Shown here: piece by piece, positions 19,450 to 27,615 of the stretch | How positions within the stretch are numbered: position 1 is the first letter of the stretch | How the letters are laid out: every line of letters begins with the position of its first letter | Assembly: GCF_030812855.1 (NCBI RefSeq) | Contig: NZ_JAUSTK010000003.1 | Span: 62,001-126,000 of the forward strand | Reading direction: 5' to 3' | Length of the DNA stretch: 64,000 bases | Source of the DNA: Paenibacillus wynnii | Lineage (GTDB): Bacteria; Bacillota; Bacilli; Paenibacillales; Paenibacillaceae | Program-made: the position numbers and the translations under genes | The notes under the pieces: model-generated | Told to the model about the DNA's origin: nothing | Database searches by the model: none | What the model saw: only the letters and a program-made list of their open reading frames with translations

Positions 19450-20301
19450 TCAACTCTCCTTTATTCCGATCCAGCTCGTCATTCTTCCTGTAACACCGTT
19501 TTCCTTACGATAGGAAAAAAATAAATCAGGATTACAGCTTGTACACCAAGTGGTACATTCGATATGAGTCGGCAATATTCCTGCTTTTATCATAATGCGT
19601 TGGTTCAATTCTTTCAAGTTAAGCATGCTTTTGTCACCATTTGCTCCGGATTGTCTATATACACTTCCCGAAAAAGGAGCTTTCCCACCCGAGGAATCCT
19701 CCAGCAGGTGAACGTGCTTCATGACCTGATCATTGACTTCATAACAGCAATCTCCGATTGAAGGTCCTATTGACGCTAAAATATCCTCCGCACAGCTTCC
19801 GTATGCCTCGCTCATTTTCCTCACCATTACAGCAGCGATTTCCGCCACAGTGCCTTTCCAGCCTGCATGAGCCAACCCTACTGCCGCACGAACCGGGTCA
19901 TAGAAGTATAACGGTACACAATCTGCATAAAAAGAAGTCAGCATCACACCTGGTACATTGGTGATCAACCCATCCGTATCTGAAAAGGCCGAGGTTCTGT
20001 CCCGGCTTCCACGCCCGCGATCCTTGTGATCGACTACAGCAATATTTACTCCATGAGTCTGTTCCCCGCAAGTCCAGTCTTTCAGTTGGAAGCCGAGGCT
20101 CTCAGCAAGAGTTCTACGGTTGCTTATAACATCCTGCGGATCATCACCCACATGAAAAGCACAATTGAGACTTTCATAAGGCGCCTTGCCGGCCCCTCCC
20201 TGCCTGCTTGTAAATCCGGCAGTTATCACTGCATGCTCCTGATGCCATGGTTTTAGACGGAACAGGCGCGGTGACCCATTCTCCAACACAAACGGTTCCA
20301 T
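19450..20301 (-). CDS. pgeF: Polyphenol oxidase / purine nucleosidase family protein (PgeF, YfiH/YlmD)
   Basis: A 283-residue member of the Cu/Zn-binding YfiH (DUF152) family, described as purine nucleoside phosphorylase/deaminase or multicopper-like oxidase, and as an editing factor of peptidoglycan precursors in E. coli. Metal and active-site motifs are visible: TCGEQTHGVNIA, YADCVPL, LAHAGWKGT and GPSIGDCCYEV. ATG 20301 follows GAGGTG. It is the first gene of the compact pgeF-ylmE-sepF-ylmG-ylmH run. The substrate here cannot be told from sequence. Confidence 0.93.
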   Translation of the reverse strand: MEPFVLENGSPRLFRLKPWHQEHAVITAGFTSRQGGAGKAPYESLNCAFHVGDDPQDVISNRRTLAESLGFQLKDWTCGEQTHGVNIAVVDHKDRGRGSRDRTSAFSDTDGLITNVPGVMLTSFYADCVPLYFYDPVRAAVGLAHAGWKGTVAEIAAVMVRKMSEAYGSCAEDILASIGPSIGDCCYEVNDQVMKHVHLLEDSSGGKAPFSGSVYRQSGANGDKSMLNLKELNQRIMIKAGILPTHIECTTWCTSCNPDLFFSYRKENGVTGRMTSWIGIKES

Positions 20302-20409
20302 ATTCTCACCTCTGATTCAGTGTACCACAAGAAGAACTCGGCCCTAAATCCTTTATTAAATATTACCCTCTGCTGGCAACCCGTAAGCTTGAAGAAGGGT
20401 TAATCATGC

Positions 20410-20443
20410 AAAAAAAGGCGCACAGGCTAATAAGTGCGCCTTT
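20410..20443 (-). terminator. Intrinsic terminator overlapping the ylmC stop
   Basis: GGCGCAC (20417-20423) pairs with GTGCGCC (20434-20440), followed on the minus strand by a long U run. The ylmC stop codon at 20427-20429 lies within the hairpin loop. Confidence 0.9.
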
Positions 20444-20771
20444 CGTTACGATCAACACGTTCGAGATAAACCGTCTCCCGCTGCTCCTCCTGATATGGAT
20501 TCCGCAGCTCTTCCATTTTCACCAGCACCACATCGGAGCCGATTTTAACAATGTTTCTCCAAGGAATAATGAGGTCTGACCCGCCGCCAAACAGTCCCAT
20601 AAATCGGGTATAACCAGGCACCACAATGGCCTCAATGACGCCCTTTCTTAAATCCAGTTCCAGGTCGCTGATCTGTCCCAGACGTTTACCATCTACAATG
20701 TTAATGACGTCTTTAGTCTGAAAATCGGATATTTTCATTTTTTTGCCTGCCGCTAAGGATTCCTGACTCAC
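20427..20771 (-). CDS. ylmC: PRC-barrel protein YlmC/YmxH
   Basis: A 114-residue PRC-barrel protein with MKISDFQTKDVINIVDGKRL, SDLELDLRKGVIEAIVVPG and GGGSDLIIPWRNIVKIG, typical of the YlmC/YmxH family found in endospore formers; its molecular function is unknown. GTG 20771 has a reasonable AGAGGTG site, while ATG 20738 (MKISDF) matches the shorter family N-terminus but has only AGG upstream, so the first 11 residues are uncertain. It lies between sigG and the pgeF operon and is separated from the latter by its own terminator. Confidence 0.87.
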   Translation of the reverse strand: MSQESLAAGKKMKISDFQTKDVINIVDGKRLGQISDLELDLRKGVIEAIVVPGYTRFMGLFGGGSDLIIPWRNIVKIGSDVVLVKMEELRNPYQEEQRETVYLERVDRNERRTY

Positions 20772-20864
20772 TTCGCCACCTCTGTATCTTCAGACGTATT
20801 AATAAATATATGATGATAAAGCTTGGCAACATGTCATTTTTACCTCAATTCAGAAATAACATTT

Positions 20865-20902
20865 TGAACAAGAAAAGGCGATCCTTTTTAGGGGATCACC
20901 TT
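20865..20902 (-). terminator. Intrinsic terminator after sigG
   Basis: AAGGCGATCC (20875-20884) pairs imperfectly with GGATCACCTT (20893-20902) and is followed on the minus strand by TTTTCTTGTT, 25 bases after the sigG stop. Confidence 0.8.
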
Positions 20903-20926
20903 AGGGTTTATCACTTTGGAATGTTC

Positions 20927-21709
20927 TTAAGATTTCACATACTTCTGCATCTGCTGAATGGCTGACTTCTCAAGACGTGAGACCTGTGCCTGGGAAATAC
21001 CGATCTCATCGGCAACCTCCATTTGGGTTTTCCCTTCGAAAAATCGCATGGAGAGAATTCTTTTTTCCCTTTGCCCCAGCTTACGCATAGCTTCCCTCAA
21101 AGCAATTTCTTCGATCCAGGAGACATCCTTATTCTTATCATCGCTAATTTGATCCATTACATAGATCGGATCTCCGCCGTCATGATAAATCGGCTCAAAT
21201 AGGGAAACCGGATCCTGAATCGCATCCAGAGCAAAAACGACATCTTCCTTAGGCACGCCCAGGGCCTCTGATATTTCTAACAATGTCGGTTCCCGTGAAT
21301 TCTGATTCGTAAGGCTGTCACGCACTTGAAGGGCCTTATAGGCAATATCCCGAAGTGACCTGGAGACTCGAATCGGGTTATTATCACGTAAATAACGGCG
21401 AATTTCACCTATGATCATCGGCACTGCATATGTGGAGAATTTAACATTCTGCCCCAGATCAAAATTATCGATGGCTTTCATCAGCCCGATGCAACCTACC
21501 TGAAACAAATCGTCTACGAACTCACCGCGATTGTTAAATCGTTGGATTACGCTTAGTACAAGTCTCAGGTTGCCATTAACCAATTTCTCTCGGGCGGATC
21601 GTTCGCCCTGCTGCTGCAGTGAAGTGAATAACAACCGCATTTCCACATTCGTCAGAACGGGTAGTTTGGATGTGTCCACACCGCAAATCTCGACTTTATT
21701 TCGGGTCAT
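20927..21709 (-). CDS. sigG: Late forespore sigma factor, sigma-G
   Basis: RNA polymerase sigma factor that drives late forespore genes. The 260-residue protein equals the B. subtilis length and has regions 1.2-2 (NVEMRLLFTSLQQ, GNLRLVLSVIQRF, DDLFQVGCIGLMKAIDNFD, NVKFSTYAVPMIIGEIRRYL), region 3 and the region 4 helix-turn-helix (KTQMEVADEIGISQAQVSRLE). The YAVPMIIGEIRRYLRDNNP block and the N-terminal MTRNKVEICGVDTSKLPVL distinguish it from sigma-F. ATG 21709 follows GGGAGG. It lies directly downstream of sigE, with a candidate sigma-F-type promoter in the gap. Confidence 0.97.
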   Translation of the reverse strand: MTRNKVEICGVDTSKLPVLTNVEMRLLFTSLQQQGERSAREKLVNGNLRLVLSVIQRFNNRGEFVDDLFQVGCIGLMKAIDNFDLGQNVKFSTYAVPMIIGEIRRYLRDNNPIRVSRSLRDIAYKALQVRDSLTNQNSREPTLLEISEALGVPKEDVVFALDAIQDPVSLFEPIYHDGGDPIYVMDQISDDKNKDVSWIEEIALREAMRKLGQREKRILSMRFFEGKTQMEVADEIGISQAQVSRLEKSAIQQMQKYVKS

Positions 21710-21743
21710 GATGATTTACCTCCCAAGGAGAAACATTACTGTA

Positions 21744-21772
21744 CATTATCTCCCGGGGGGGCCATTTTATTC
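21744..21772 (-). promoter_or_regulatory. Candidate sigma-F-type promoter of sigG
   Basis: GAATA at 21768-21772 (four of five to GYWTA), 14 bases, then GGAGATAATG at 21744-21753, a full match to GGNRANANTR. It lies in the sigE-sigG gap, where the B. subtilis forespore promoter of the gene also sits. It was read by eye. Confidence 0.55.
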
Positions 21773-21787
21773 CTTGCCGATTTCTCT

Positions 21788-22507
21788 TTACACCATCTTG
21801 TTGAACTCCTTGCGCAGCCGCTTGATTATTCTTTTCTCCAGTCTTGAGATGTAGGATTGGGAAATTCCAAGCAGATCTGCTACATCCTTTTGTGTTTTTT
21901 CTTCCCCGCCGCGCAGTCCGAAACGAAGCTCCATAATTAATCGTTCCCGTTCGCTCAGCTTTTCCAGCGCCTTTTGCAGCAGTTTTCGATCCACCTGTTC
22001 CTCAATATTTCGATAGATCGTATCATTCTCCGTACCCAGTACATCCGAGAGCAATAATTCATTGCCGTCCCAATCAATATTTAGCGGTTCATCAAAAGAA
22101 ACTTCACTTCGCGTCTTGCTGTTACGCCGCAGGTACATTAAAATCTCGTTCTCGATACAGCGGGAGGCGTAGGTGGCCAGCTTGATTTTTTTCTCAGGAT
22201 CGAAGGTATTAACAGCCTTTATCAGACCTATAGCTCCTATGGAAACCAGATCCTCAATATTAATTCCCGTATTCTCAAATTTACGGGCAATGTAAACCAC
22301 AAGCCGCAAATTACGTTCAATCAGCATCGCCCGAACCGCTGCATCACCGCTTGATAGCCGCTGCAGCAGGTACTCCTCTTCTTCACGCGTCAAAGGGGGA
22401 GGTAAGGCCTCACTCCCGCCAATATAATAAATTTCCTGGCTTTTCAAACCCAGCAGGAAAAGCATTCGGTAATATTGCAATTGCATTGCAATTTTCCATT
22501 TGACCAT
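21788..22507 (-). CDS. sigE: Early mother-cell sigma factor, pro-sigma-E
   Basis: Sigma factor of early mother-cell transcription, made as an inactive membrane-bound precursor. The 239-residue length equals the B. subtilis protein. The N-terminal roughly 27-residue pro-sequence ([20 protein letters not shown]) precedes [13 protein letters not shown], then region 2 ([39 protein letters not shown]) and region 4 ([21 protein letters not shown]). ATG 22507 is chosen for its seven-base spacing from GGAGG and the fit to the family start; an adjacent ATG at 22510 and an in-frame ATG at 22549 are alternatives. SpoIIGA, the processing protease, is encoded upstream but 318 bases away, with repeats in between. 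Confidence 0.97.
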   Translation of the reverse strand: MVKWKIAMQLQYYRMLFLLGLKSQEIYYIGGSEALPPPLTREEEEYLLQRLSSGDAAVRAMLIERNLRLVVYIARKFENTGINIEDLVSIGAIGLIKAVNTFDPEKKIKLATYASRCIENEILMYLRRNSKTRSEVSFDEPLNIDWDGNELLLSDVLGTENDTIYRNIEEQVDRKLLQKALEKLSERERLIMELRFGLRGGEEKTQKDVADLLGISQSYISRLEKRIIKRLRKEFNKMV

Positions 22508-22538
22508 CATTGTTCCTCCTTCAAGAAGTGCTGGTTCG

Positions 22539-22586
22539 CTTAAGTTCATGCCGAAGTATATTCTTGCTATATAAGATGAACTTAAG
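22539..22586. repeat. 11-bp perfect inverted repeat in the sigE leader
   Basis: CTTAAGTTCAT at 22539-22549 and ATGAACTTAAG at 22576-22586 are exact inverted copies with a 26-base loop, in the untranslated stretch between spoIIGA and sigE. A further ACTTAAG occurs at 22592-22598. No U tract follows, so it is not a typical terminator. Confidence 0.8.
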
Positions 22587-22618
22587 ATATTAACTTAAGG
22601 CTCAGGCGTCACTACCGT

Positions 22619-22805
22619 GAAGATTTGGACTTCCGGCCGCTGTTGTAGTAAGACTTTCTTTGATTTAACCCGCTTTTAGCGGTTGAAATCCGGATACAGC
22701 TTATGCTTTCGAAGCTAGCTTTCCTACGGAAAGCTTTCGGGCGGTCGCTCTCGCTCCTACAGTTCCAAATTTCCCTTTCGTTCCTTTTCGCTTTTTGTTA
22801 TTTTC
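22619..22805. repeat. Probable intergenic repeat element between spoIIGA and sigE
   Basis: A non-coding stretch with nested hairpins: AACCCGCTTTTAGCGGTT near 22668-22685 and GCTTTCC-TAC-GGAAAGC near 22719-22735. ATTTGGA at 22623 is mirrored by TCCAAAT near 22764. The right end (GGGCGGTCGCTCTCGCTCC, CAGTTCCAAATTTCCCTTTC) resembles repeats I recall from Paenibacillus intergenic regions, which only a genome search could confirm. No gene is seen here. Confidence 0.45.
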
Positions 22806-22825
22806 TTTTGTTCAGCTTATATAGA

Positions 22826-23779
22826 TCATGACGTCATCACCGCATCTTTACTCTCCGTTTGGGTTAAATCAGGATGGATTATAGCCCGGTATGCTCCATC
22901 TCCTGATAGAGTTCCGCCATCCAGCCCAATTAGCACTCTTTTGCTATAAAAGGTATCTTCACCTAGCTTTATCGTTACAAGGTCGGGCTTCAATGCAAGC
23001 ATAAATGAAGCTCCGCGGTTAACGCCACGGTAAGGCACAAGCCGTAACCTGTCCTGCCATGCAAAGGACTGCCCGTCCGTTTCTAGCAACAGTCTGTCCG
23101 CCCCGTCCTGAGTCAGCCTACCTTTCCAAGTAGCCGGAAGATGTCCATCCCATAGAGAAGCCTCCATTACCATTACAGGTATACGAGTTAAAGGATCATA
23201 TAGCCGATTCCCAGTATCGAGTAGCCCGGAGCAAACCACACTCACCCCGCCGATTTCTACTTCCACCTCTCCGATGTAAGTCTCAAGCCTCTCCCTCTTT
23301 ACACGGGAGGAATTCACCATTTTGAAGCAGATCAGAACTAGAGGCAGGATTGCGAGAATAAACCAAAAGCCAATTTTTATCCGGTAAGCATAACCTCCTG
23401 CAGCAGTGAACATGATTCCATTCCAAATATCACCCGAGCTTTGCAGCAAATAGTGAATGCCCAGAATCCCGCCTGCTGCTGCAAAGTTAATCATATAAAA
23501 CGCTCCCATAGTTCGGAGGTAGCTTTGCAAGCTAACAAAGCCGAATGCAATCCATAGCATAAACACCGATAGACCAAATTTGATCACGAAGGTGTAAAGG
23601 AAGGACAAATCCGGTACAAACATCATTACTACGTAGAGCGCACCAACCAGAGCCGAAAGGCATAAGCGCCACCAAGGCATCCTAAGCTTTAACATCCAAC
23701 CGGTAAGCCACAACAGAATTCCGTCGATCAGTAGATTGGCGGCAAATATCAAGTCAATATAAACTACCAGGACATTCAC
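22826..23779 (-). CDS. spoIIGA: Sporulation sigma-E processing peptidase
   Basis: Membrane-embedded aspartic protease that cleaves pro-sigma-E in response to a forespore signal. The 317-residue protein has about five hydrophobic segments in residues 1-160 and a C-terminal protease domain with the active-site Asp in GLLDTGNRLYDPLTRIPVMV near residue 187, then RLVPYRGVN and LKPDLVTI, all typical of SpoIIGA. The start is GTG 23779 with a weak ribosome site (TTTAGGCAG). It has its own promoter region, separate from the ftsZ terminator, and precedes sigE as in other endospore formers. Confidence 0.95.
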   Translation of the reverse strand: MNVLVVYIDLIFAANLLIDGILLWLTGWMLKLRMPWWRLCLSALVGALYVVMMFVPDLSFLYTFVIKFGLSVFMLWIAFGFVSLQSYLRTMGAFYMINFAAAGGILGIHYLLQSSGDIWNGIMFTAAGGYAYRIKIGFWFILAILPLVLICFKMVNSSRVKRERLETYIGEVEVEIGGVSVVCSGLLDTGNRLYDPLTRIPVMVMEASLWDGHLPATWKGRLTQDGADRLLLETDGQSFAWQDRLRLVPYRGVNRGASFMLALKPDLVTIKLGEDTFYSKRVLIGLDGGTLSGDGAYRAIIHPDLTQTESKDAVMTS

Positions 23780-23842
23780 CTGCCTAAAGCGGAAGTGTAA
23801 CCCGAAGCATAGAGTAAACTTTCTTTTTTGGACGATATGATT

Positions 23843-23909
23843 AGTATAGAAAGTCTCGTATTCAAAGTCTGTCTAAACCTAGGGGCATTCCAGCGGTTTT
23901 TTTGTCGAG
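23843..23909 (-). promoter_or_regulatory. Candidate Spo0A-dependent long-spacer promoter of spoIIGA
   Basis: TATACT at 23843-23848 and TAGACA at 23870-23875 are 21 bases apart, similar to the abnormally long 22-base spacer of the B. subtilis spoIIG promoter. CTCGACA at 23903-23909 is a six-of-seven match to the Spo0A box TTCGACA. Confidence 0.5.
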
Positions 23910-23931
23910 TTTTCGGTAGTTTTTTATATTC

Positions 23932-23982
23932 ACAAAAAAAAGCACCGTGATCCCTTAGTAAATACTAAGAAATTCACGGTGC
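23932..23982 (-). terminator. Intrinsic terminator after ftsZ
   Basis: GCACCGTGA (23942-23950) pairs with TCACGGTGC (23974-23982), with an inner CTTAGTA/TACTAAG stem, followed on the minus strand by nine U. It ends the dcw cluster before spoIIGA. Confidence 0.93.
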
Positions 23983-24017
23983 TTTATAGACTAATAGTCT
24001 AGCTTAACTATTAATTA

Positions 24018-25136
24018 TTAATCATTATTGCCGCGTGTACGGTTACGCAGGAAGGTCGGGATATCGAGCTGATCAGCACTGGTCTGATTGCCGAATGGAC
24101 GAAGGTTTGCATTCTTATCGGCAGCGGCAGGCTCATTCGGAGCATTCGCCGGACGACGTACCTGTGCAGCGGACGGAGACGGTTTATGGTCAAAGCCGGT
24201 TGCAATAACAGTTACCTTAATTTCATCCTTCATTGATTCCTCGATAATCGCACCAAAGATCATGTTCACGTCAGGGTCGGAAGCAGAGGTAACAATTTCG
24301 GCAGCTTCGTTCACTTCGTACAGGGAGAGATTGGAGCCGCCTGTAATATTCATAATAACACCGCGCGCGCCTTCTATGGAGGTTTCCAATAGCGGGCTCA
24401 TAATTGCTTTACGGGCAGCTTCAGAAGCACGGTTCTCACCGGCTGCAATACCGATTCCCATCAGCGCGGAACCCCGCTCTGTCATGATGGTCTTCACATC
24501 CGCAAAGTCAAGGTTGATTAGACCAGGAACTGCAATCAGATCTGAAATACCTTGTACGGCTTGACGCAGTACATTGTCCGCTTCACGGAATGCTTCCAGC
24601 ATTGGAGTCTTCTTATCTACAATCTCCAGCAAACGGTCGTTGGGGATTACGATTAATGTATCTACTTTCTCTTTCAATGCCTCAATACCCAGTTCAGCCT
24701 GGTTGGAACGCTTTCTACCTTCAAAAGTAAACGGACGAGTTACAACACCTACCGTCAGTGCCCCGCATTCTCTAGCAATTTCAGCGATGACCGGTGCTGC
24801 ACCTGTTCCTGTTCCGCCACCCATACCGGCTGTTACAAAAACCATATCTGCACCTTTAAGGGTATTCGAAATTAAATCACGGGATTCTTCAGCCGCCTTC
24901 TTACCAACCTCAGGATTAGCTCCTGCACCCAATCCACGGGTTAGTTTATCCCCTATTTGCAGCTTATGCTCCGATTTGGCCATATGCAGCGCTTGGGCAT
25001 CTGTATTTACCGTAATGAACTCTACGCCCTGAACGCCGTTCTCAATCATCCGGTTGACGGCATTACTTCCTCCGCCGCCGACGCCGATGACTTTAATTTG
25101 CGCCAAGCTCTCCATTTCAAAATCGAATTCTAACAT
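24018..25136 (-). CDS. ftsZ: Cell division GTPase FtsZ
   Basis: Tubulin-like GTPase that forms the Z ring. The 372-residue protein begins [20 protein letters not shown], and shows [11 protein letters not shown], the tubulin signature [16 protein letters not shown] near residue 105 and [11 protein letters not shown] with the catalytic T7 loop. A variable linker leads to the C-terminal peptide [16 protein letters not shown] that contacts FtsA and SepF. ATG 25136 follows GGGGGAG by ten bases; the in-frame TTG at 25157 lies in that site. It is 61 bases after ftsA and followed by a strong terminator. Confidence 0.98.
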   Translation of the reverse strand: MLEFDFEMESLAQIKVIGVGGGGSNAVNRMIENGVQGVEFITVNTDAQALHMAKSEHKLQIGDKLTRGLGAGANPEVGKKAAEESRDLISNTLKGADMVFVTAGMGGGTGTGAAPVIAEIARECGALTVGVVTRPFTFEGRKRSNQAELGIEALKEKVDTLIVIPNDRLLEIVDKKTPMLEAFREADNVLRQAVQGISDLIAVPGLINLDFADVKTIMTERGSALMGIGIAAGENRASEAARKAIMSPLLETSIEGARGVIMNITGGSNLSLYEVNEAAEIVTSASDPDVNMIFGAIIEESMKDEIKVTVIATGFDHKPSPSAAQVRRPANAPNEPAAADKNANLRPFGNQTSADQLDIPTFLRNRTRGNND

Positions 25137-25197
25137 ATTATTCCATCTCCCCCTCAATGTGCTTGGATGGCCAGTCCAAGTCTATCTGGACTTTCAC

Positions 25198-26466
25198 TTA
25201 TATGAAATCACTGAAAATATCCTTTATACGATCTACCAATCCCGGCTTCCGGACAGCTCCCTGACTTGGTGCAGAGTTTTGTTTGCTCCGATTAACCGGC
25301 TTCTTATTGCTATTGCCACTGACAACGTTACCTCGTCCACGGAAACTGCGGACCACGTTATGCAGAATGCCGACCCCACCGGTAAAACCAGGGTCCCGGA
25401 CACCGATATAATCTGGAACAGCAATACGAACGGATGAGGACAGCTCCGACTGAGCAGCCTTTAGTACTCCTGGCATGGAGACAGTACCACCCGTTAATAT
25501 ATACCCTCCGGGAAGGTCCGTGTAACCAAGCCGCTTCACTTCTTGAGAAATCAGATGGAAAATTTCTTGAACACGAGGTTCAATAATTGCCGCCAAATCC
25601 TCTTGATTGAACTCCTTCTCGACGTTACTGCCGATTCGAACTACCTTGAAGGTAACGTCAGAAGCCGCATCATCGATCCAGGAACAGCCATACTTCAGCT
25701 TAACCTTCTCTGCCTGATCGGTTAATGTCCGAAGTCCGTAAGCAATATCATTGGTAACAAATTCTCCTCCGATCGGAATCGTAGAGGTTGCAGTTAGGGA
25801 ACCTTCTTGATATACAGCAATCGTTGTTGAACCTGCACCTATATCCACGAGGACAGCGCCCATTGATTTTTCATCTTTGGAAAGCGCCAACCCGCCTGCT
25901 CCAAGAGACATCAGTACAAGATCCTTAACCTTTAATCCTGATTTCTCAACACAGCGTAATAGGTTATGTATTGGCGTCTTAGCACCGGTAATGATTGTAG
26001 CCTCAACTTCCAGGCGAACACCAATCATGCCCCGCGGGTCTTGAATACCTTCAAGACCATCGACAATATATTGCTTAGCTACAACATCGATAACTTCGCG
26101 TTCTGGCGGCAATGCGATCACTTCCGCAGCCTTAATGACGCGCTCGATATCCTCTTGGCCAATTTCACGATCCTCATTCTGAACGGCCACAACACCGTGG
26201 CTGGATTGAAGACCGATGTGATTGCCGGAAATGCCCACATAGACCTCGGATATTTGAATACCGACCATCTGCTCTGCATGTTCTACAGCACTCTTGATAG
26301 ACTGTACAGTTTGATCGATATCTACAATCGCGCCTTTACGTATTCCTTCGGAATTAGCAGATCCAACGCCAATAATATTAAAGGTTCCATTGGTAACTTC
26401 CCCAATAATTGCACGAACTTTGGATGTACCGATGTCCAAACTAACAATGATGTCATTGTTGCTCAA
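25198..26466 (-). CDS. ftsA: Cell division protein FtsA
   Basis: Actin-like membrane tether of the Z ring. The 422-residue protein has the phosphate-binding block IVSLDIGTSKVRAIIGEV, the FtsA-specific 1C subdomain (about residues 85-165) and GAVLVDIGAGSTTIAVY. Its C-terminal amphipathic helix GLVDRIKDIFSDFI would insert in the membrane, after a basic, Asn/Ser-rich linker. The start is TTG 26466, 11 bases after GGAGG. A sigma-H-like promoter lies within the 268-bp gap behind it, so ftsA and ftsZ can probably be expressed apart from the upstream dcw genes. Confidence 0.96.
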   Translation of the reverse strand: MSNNDIIVSLDIGTSKVRAIIGEVTNGTFNIIGVGSANSEGIRKGAIVDIDQTVQSIKSAVEHAEQMVGIQISEVYVGISGNHIGLQSSHGVVAVQNEDREIGQEDIERVIKAAEVIALPPEREVIDVVAKQYIVDGLEGIQDPRGMIGVRLEVEATIITGAKTPIHNLLRCVEKSGLKVKDLVLMSLGAGGLALSKDEKSMGAVLVDIGAGSTTIAVYQEGSLTATSTIPIGGEFVTNDIAYGLRTLTDQAEKVKLKYGCSWIDDAASDVTFKVVRIGSNVEKEFNQEDLAAIIEPRVQEIFHLISQEVKRLGYTDLPGGYILTGGTVSMPGVLKAAQSELSSSVRIAVPDYIGVRDPGFTGGVGILHNVVRSFRGRGNVVSGNSNKKPVNRSKQNSAPSQGAVRKPGLVDRIKDIFSDFI

Positions 26467-26540
26467 GTCCTATGGCACCTCCTGTTTTTATCATAATAAA
26501 TAGATGATTTCTTTCCCTGAAACGGGAAACGTCTTTGTAC

Positions 26541-26569
26541 ATATTCAACATACGGAATGCTTTCCCTCT
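26541..26569 (-). promoter_or_regulatory. Candidate sigma-H promoter of ftsAZ
   Basis: AGAGGGAAA at 26561-26569 (eight of nine to RNAGGAWWW), an 11-base spacer and GTTGAATAT at 26541-26549 (full match to RNNGAATWW). In B. subtilis ftsAZ also has a sigma-H promoter that boosts expression at sporulation onset. A TTTCCC/GGGAAA inverted repeat lies just downstream at about 26511-26528. Confidence 0.55.
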
Positions 26570-26734
26570 TTTTTCAACAAATTTTTTAACTGGAAGAATG
26601 TTGCTTAATCTTCTAGTGTTAACTGTTTCTCGTTAGTATTTAATAATGAACTAATCGCATGGAAAAAAGGGGTGTGAATTTATTGCCCATAAAACCGATT
26701 GTAGCATTTTTTTGCCCGTATTAGTAGGGACTAT

Positions 26735-27490
26735 TTACTCTTGTATGTCTTCAATATCATCATTTTCAGTATAGAATGGAACATATGAATCCGCTTCTAG
26801 CATTTTAATTAGGCCTGGCTGCTCCGTCTCGATCACCTGGTTCAAATATTCAATTTTACCTTTAAGCAATGAAATAGCTGTAATGACCTCAAAGTGAGAA
26901 CGGGTATACATCTTGATTCGATCAGGAAACGAAAGTGTAGGTGAAGGTACAATTTCTGATATATCACTCGTTAACTCGTTGGGAATATTGCCCAGGGCCT
27001 GGCACAGCTTCGTCTTATAAGGGTCCGAGGCATTCCAGTTGGTCAATATAGGCTTCTCCACTGTAATACCGGTCTCATTAATAGGCACTGCGGCACCGCT
27101 GGACAAAATAGCCTTCAAGCTTCCCTGACGATCCAATTCGTAAGCGACGGCGGGGAATTCTTCTATATGAACCTTTATCAGTCCTGGAAAATCCCTCACC
27201 ACCGTAGCTGTCTGGATGGTCTTTAATTCCATCATCGACTTTTTTACCGATTCCTTGGAGACCGCAAAAAACTGCCCTCCAACTTTGAGTCCGCTTTGGG
27301 TAAGCAGCTCCTTTGACGTAGAGTATTTACTGCCTTCAAAGGTAATCTCCGTAATGCGGCTGACAGACGAGCGGAAAAAGATCACCGCTAACAGCGCAAT
27401 GAAGAGTAGCAGTAATATAACCGTTAGCTTACGGCTCTTTTTTTTCTTGGGCTTGTCCTCTTTTAGAAGAGGAAGACGCGTATTTGACAT
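26735..27490 (-). CDS. divIB: Division protein DivIB/FtsQ
   Basis: Bitopic division protein that works with FtsL and DivIC around the septal synthases. The 251-residue product has a basic cytoplasmic tail, one membrane segment (residues about 22-43, LTVILLLLFIALLAVIFF), a POTRA domain (ITEITFEGSKYSTSKELLTQ) and the FtsQ beta domain. ATG 27490 is preferred over ATG 27496 because GGAGA lies eight bases before it. It sits between murA and ftsA, the usual dcw position. Confidence 0.92.
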   Translation of the reverse strand: MSNTRLPLLKEDKPKKKKSRKLTVILLLLFIALLAVIFFRSSVSRITEITFEGSKYSTSKELLTQSGLKVGGQFFAVSKESVKKSMMELKTIQTATVVRDFPGLIKVHIEEFPAVAYELDRQGSLKAILSSGAAVPINETGITVEKPILTNWNASDPYKTKLCQALGNIPNELTSDISEIVPSPTLSFPDRIKMYTRSHFEVITAISLLKGKIEYLNQVIETEQPGLIKMLEADSYVPFYTENDDIEDIQE

Positions 27491-27615
27491 TCTCATATCT
27501 CCGTAAGAAGGCCCTGTCTCCTCCTTGGATTCAGTAAGAAGACAGGATCATTAATTAGCCAGTAAGAAACGGCTCCACAATACTTATTCGGACAGAATCG
27601 GAATAAACTTTAATT

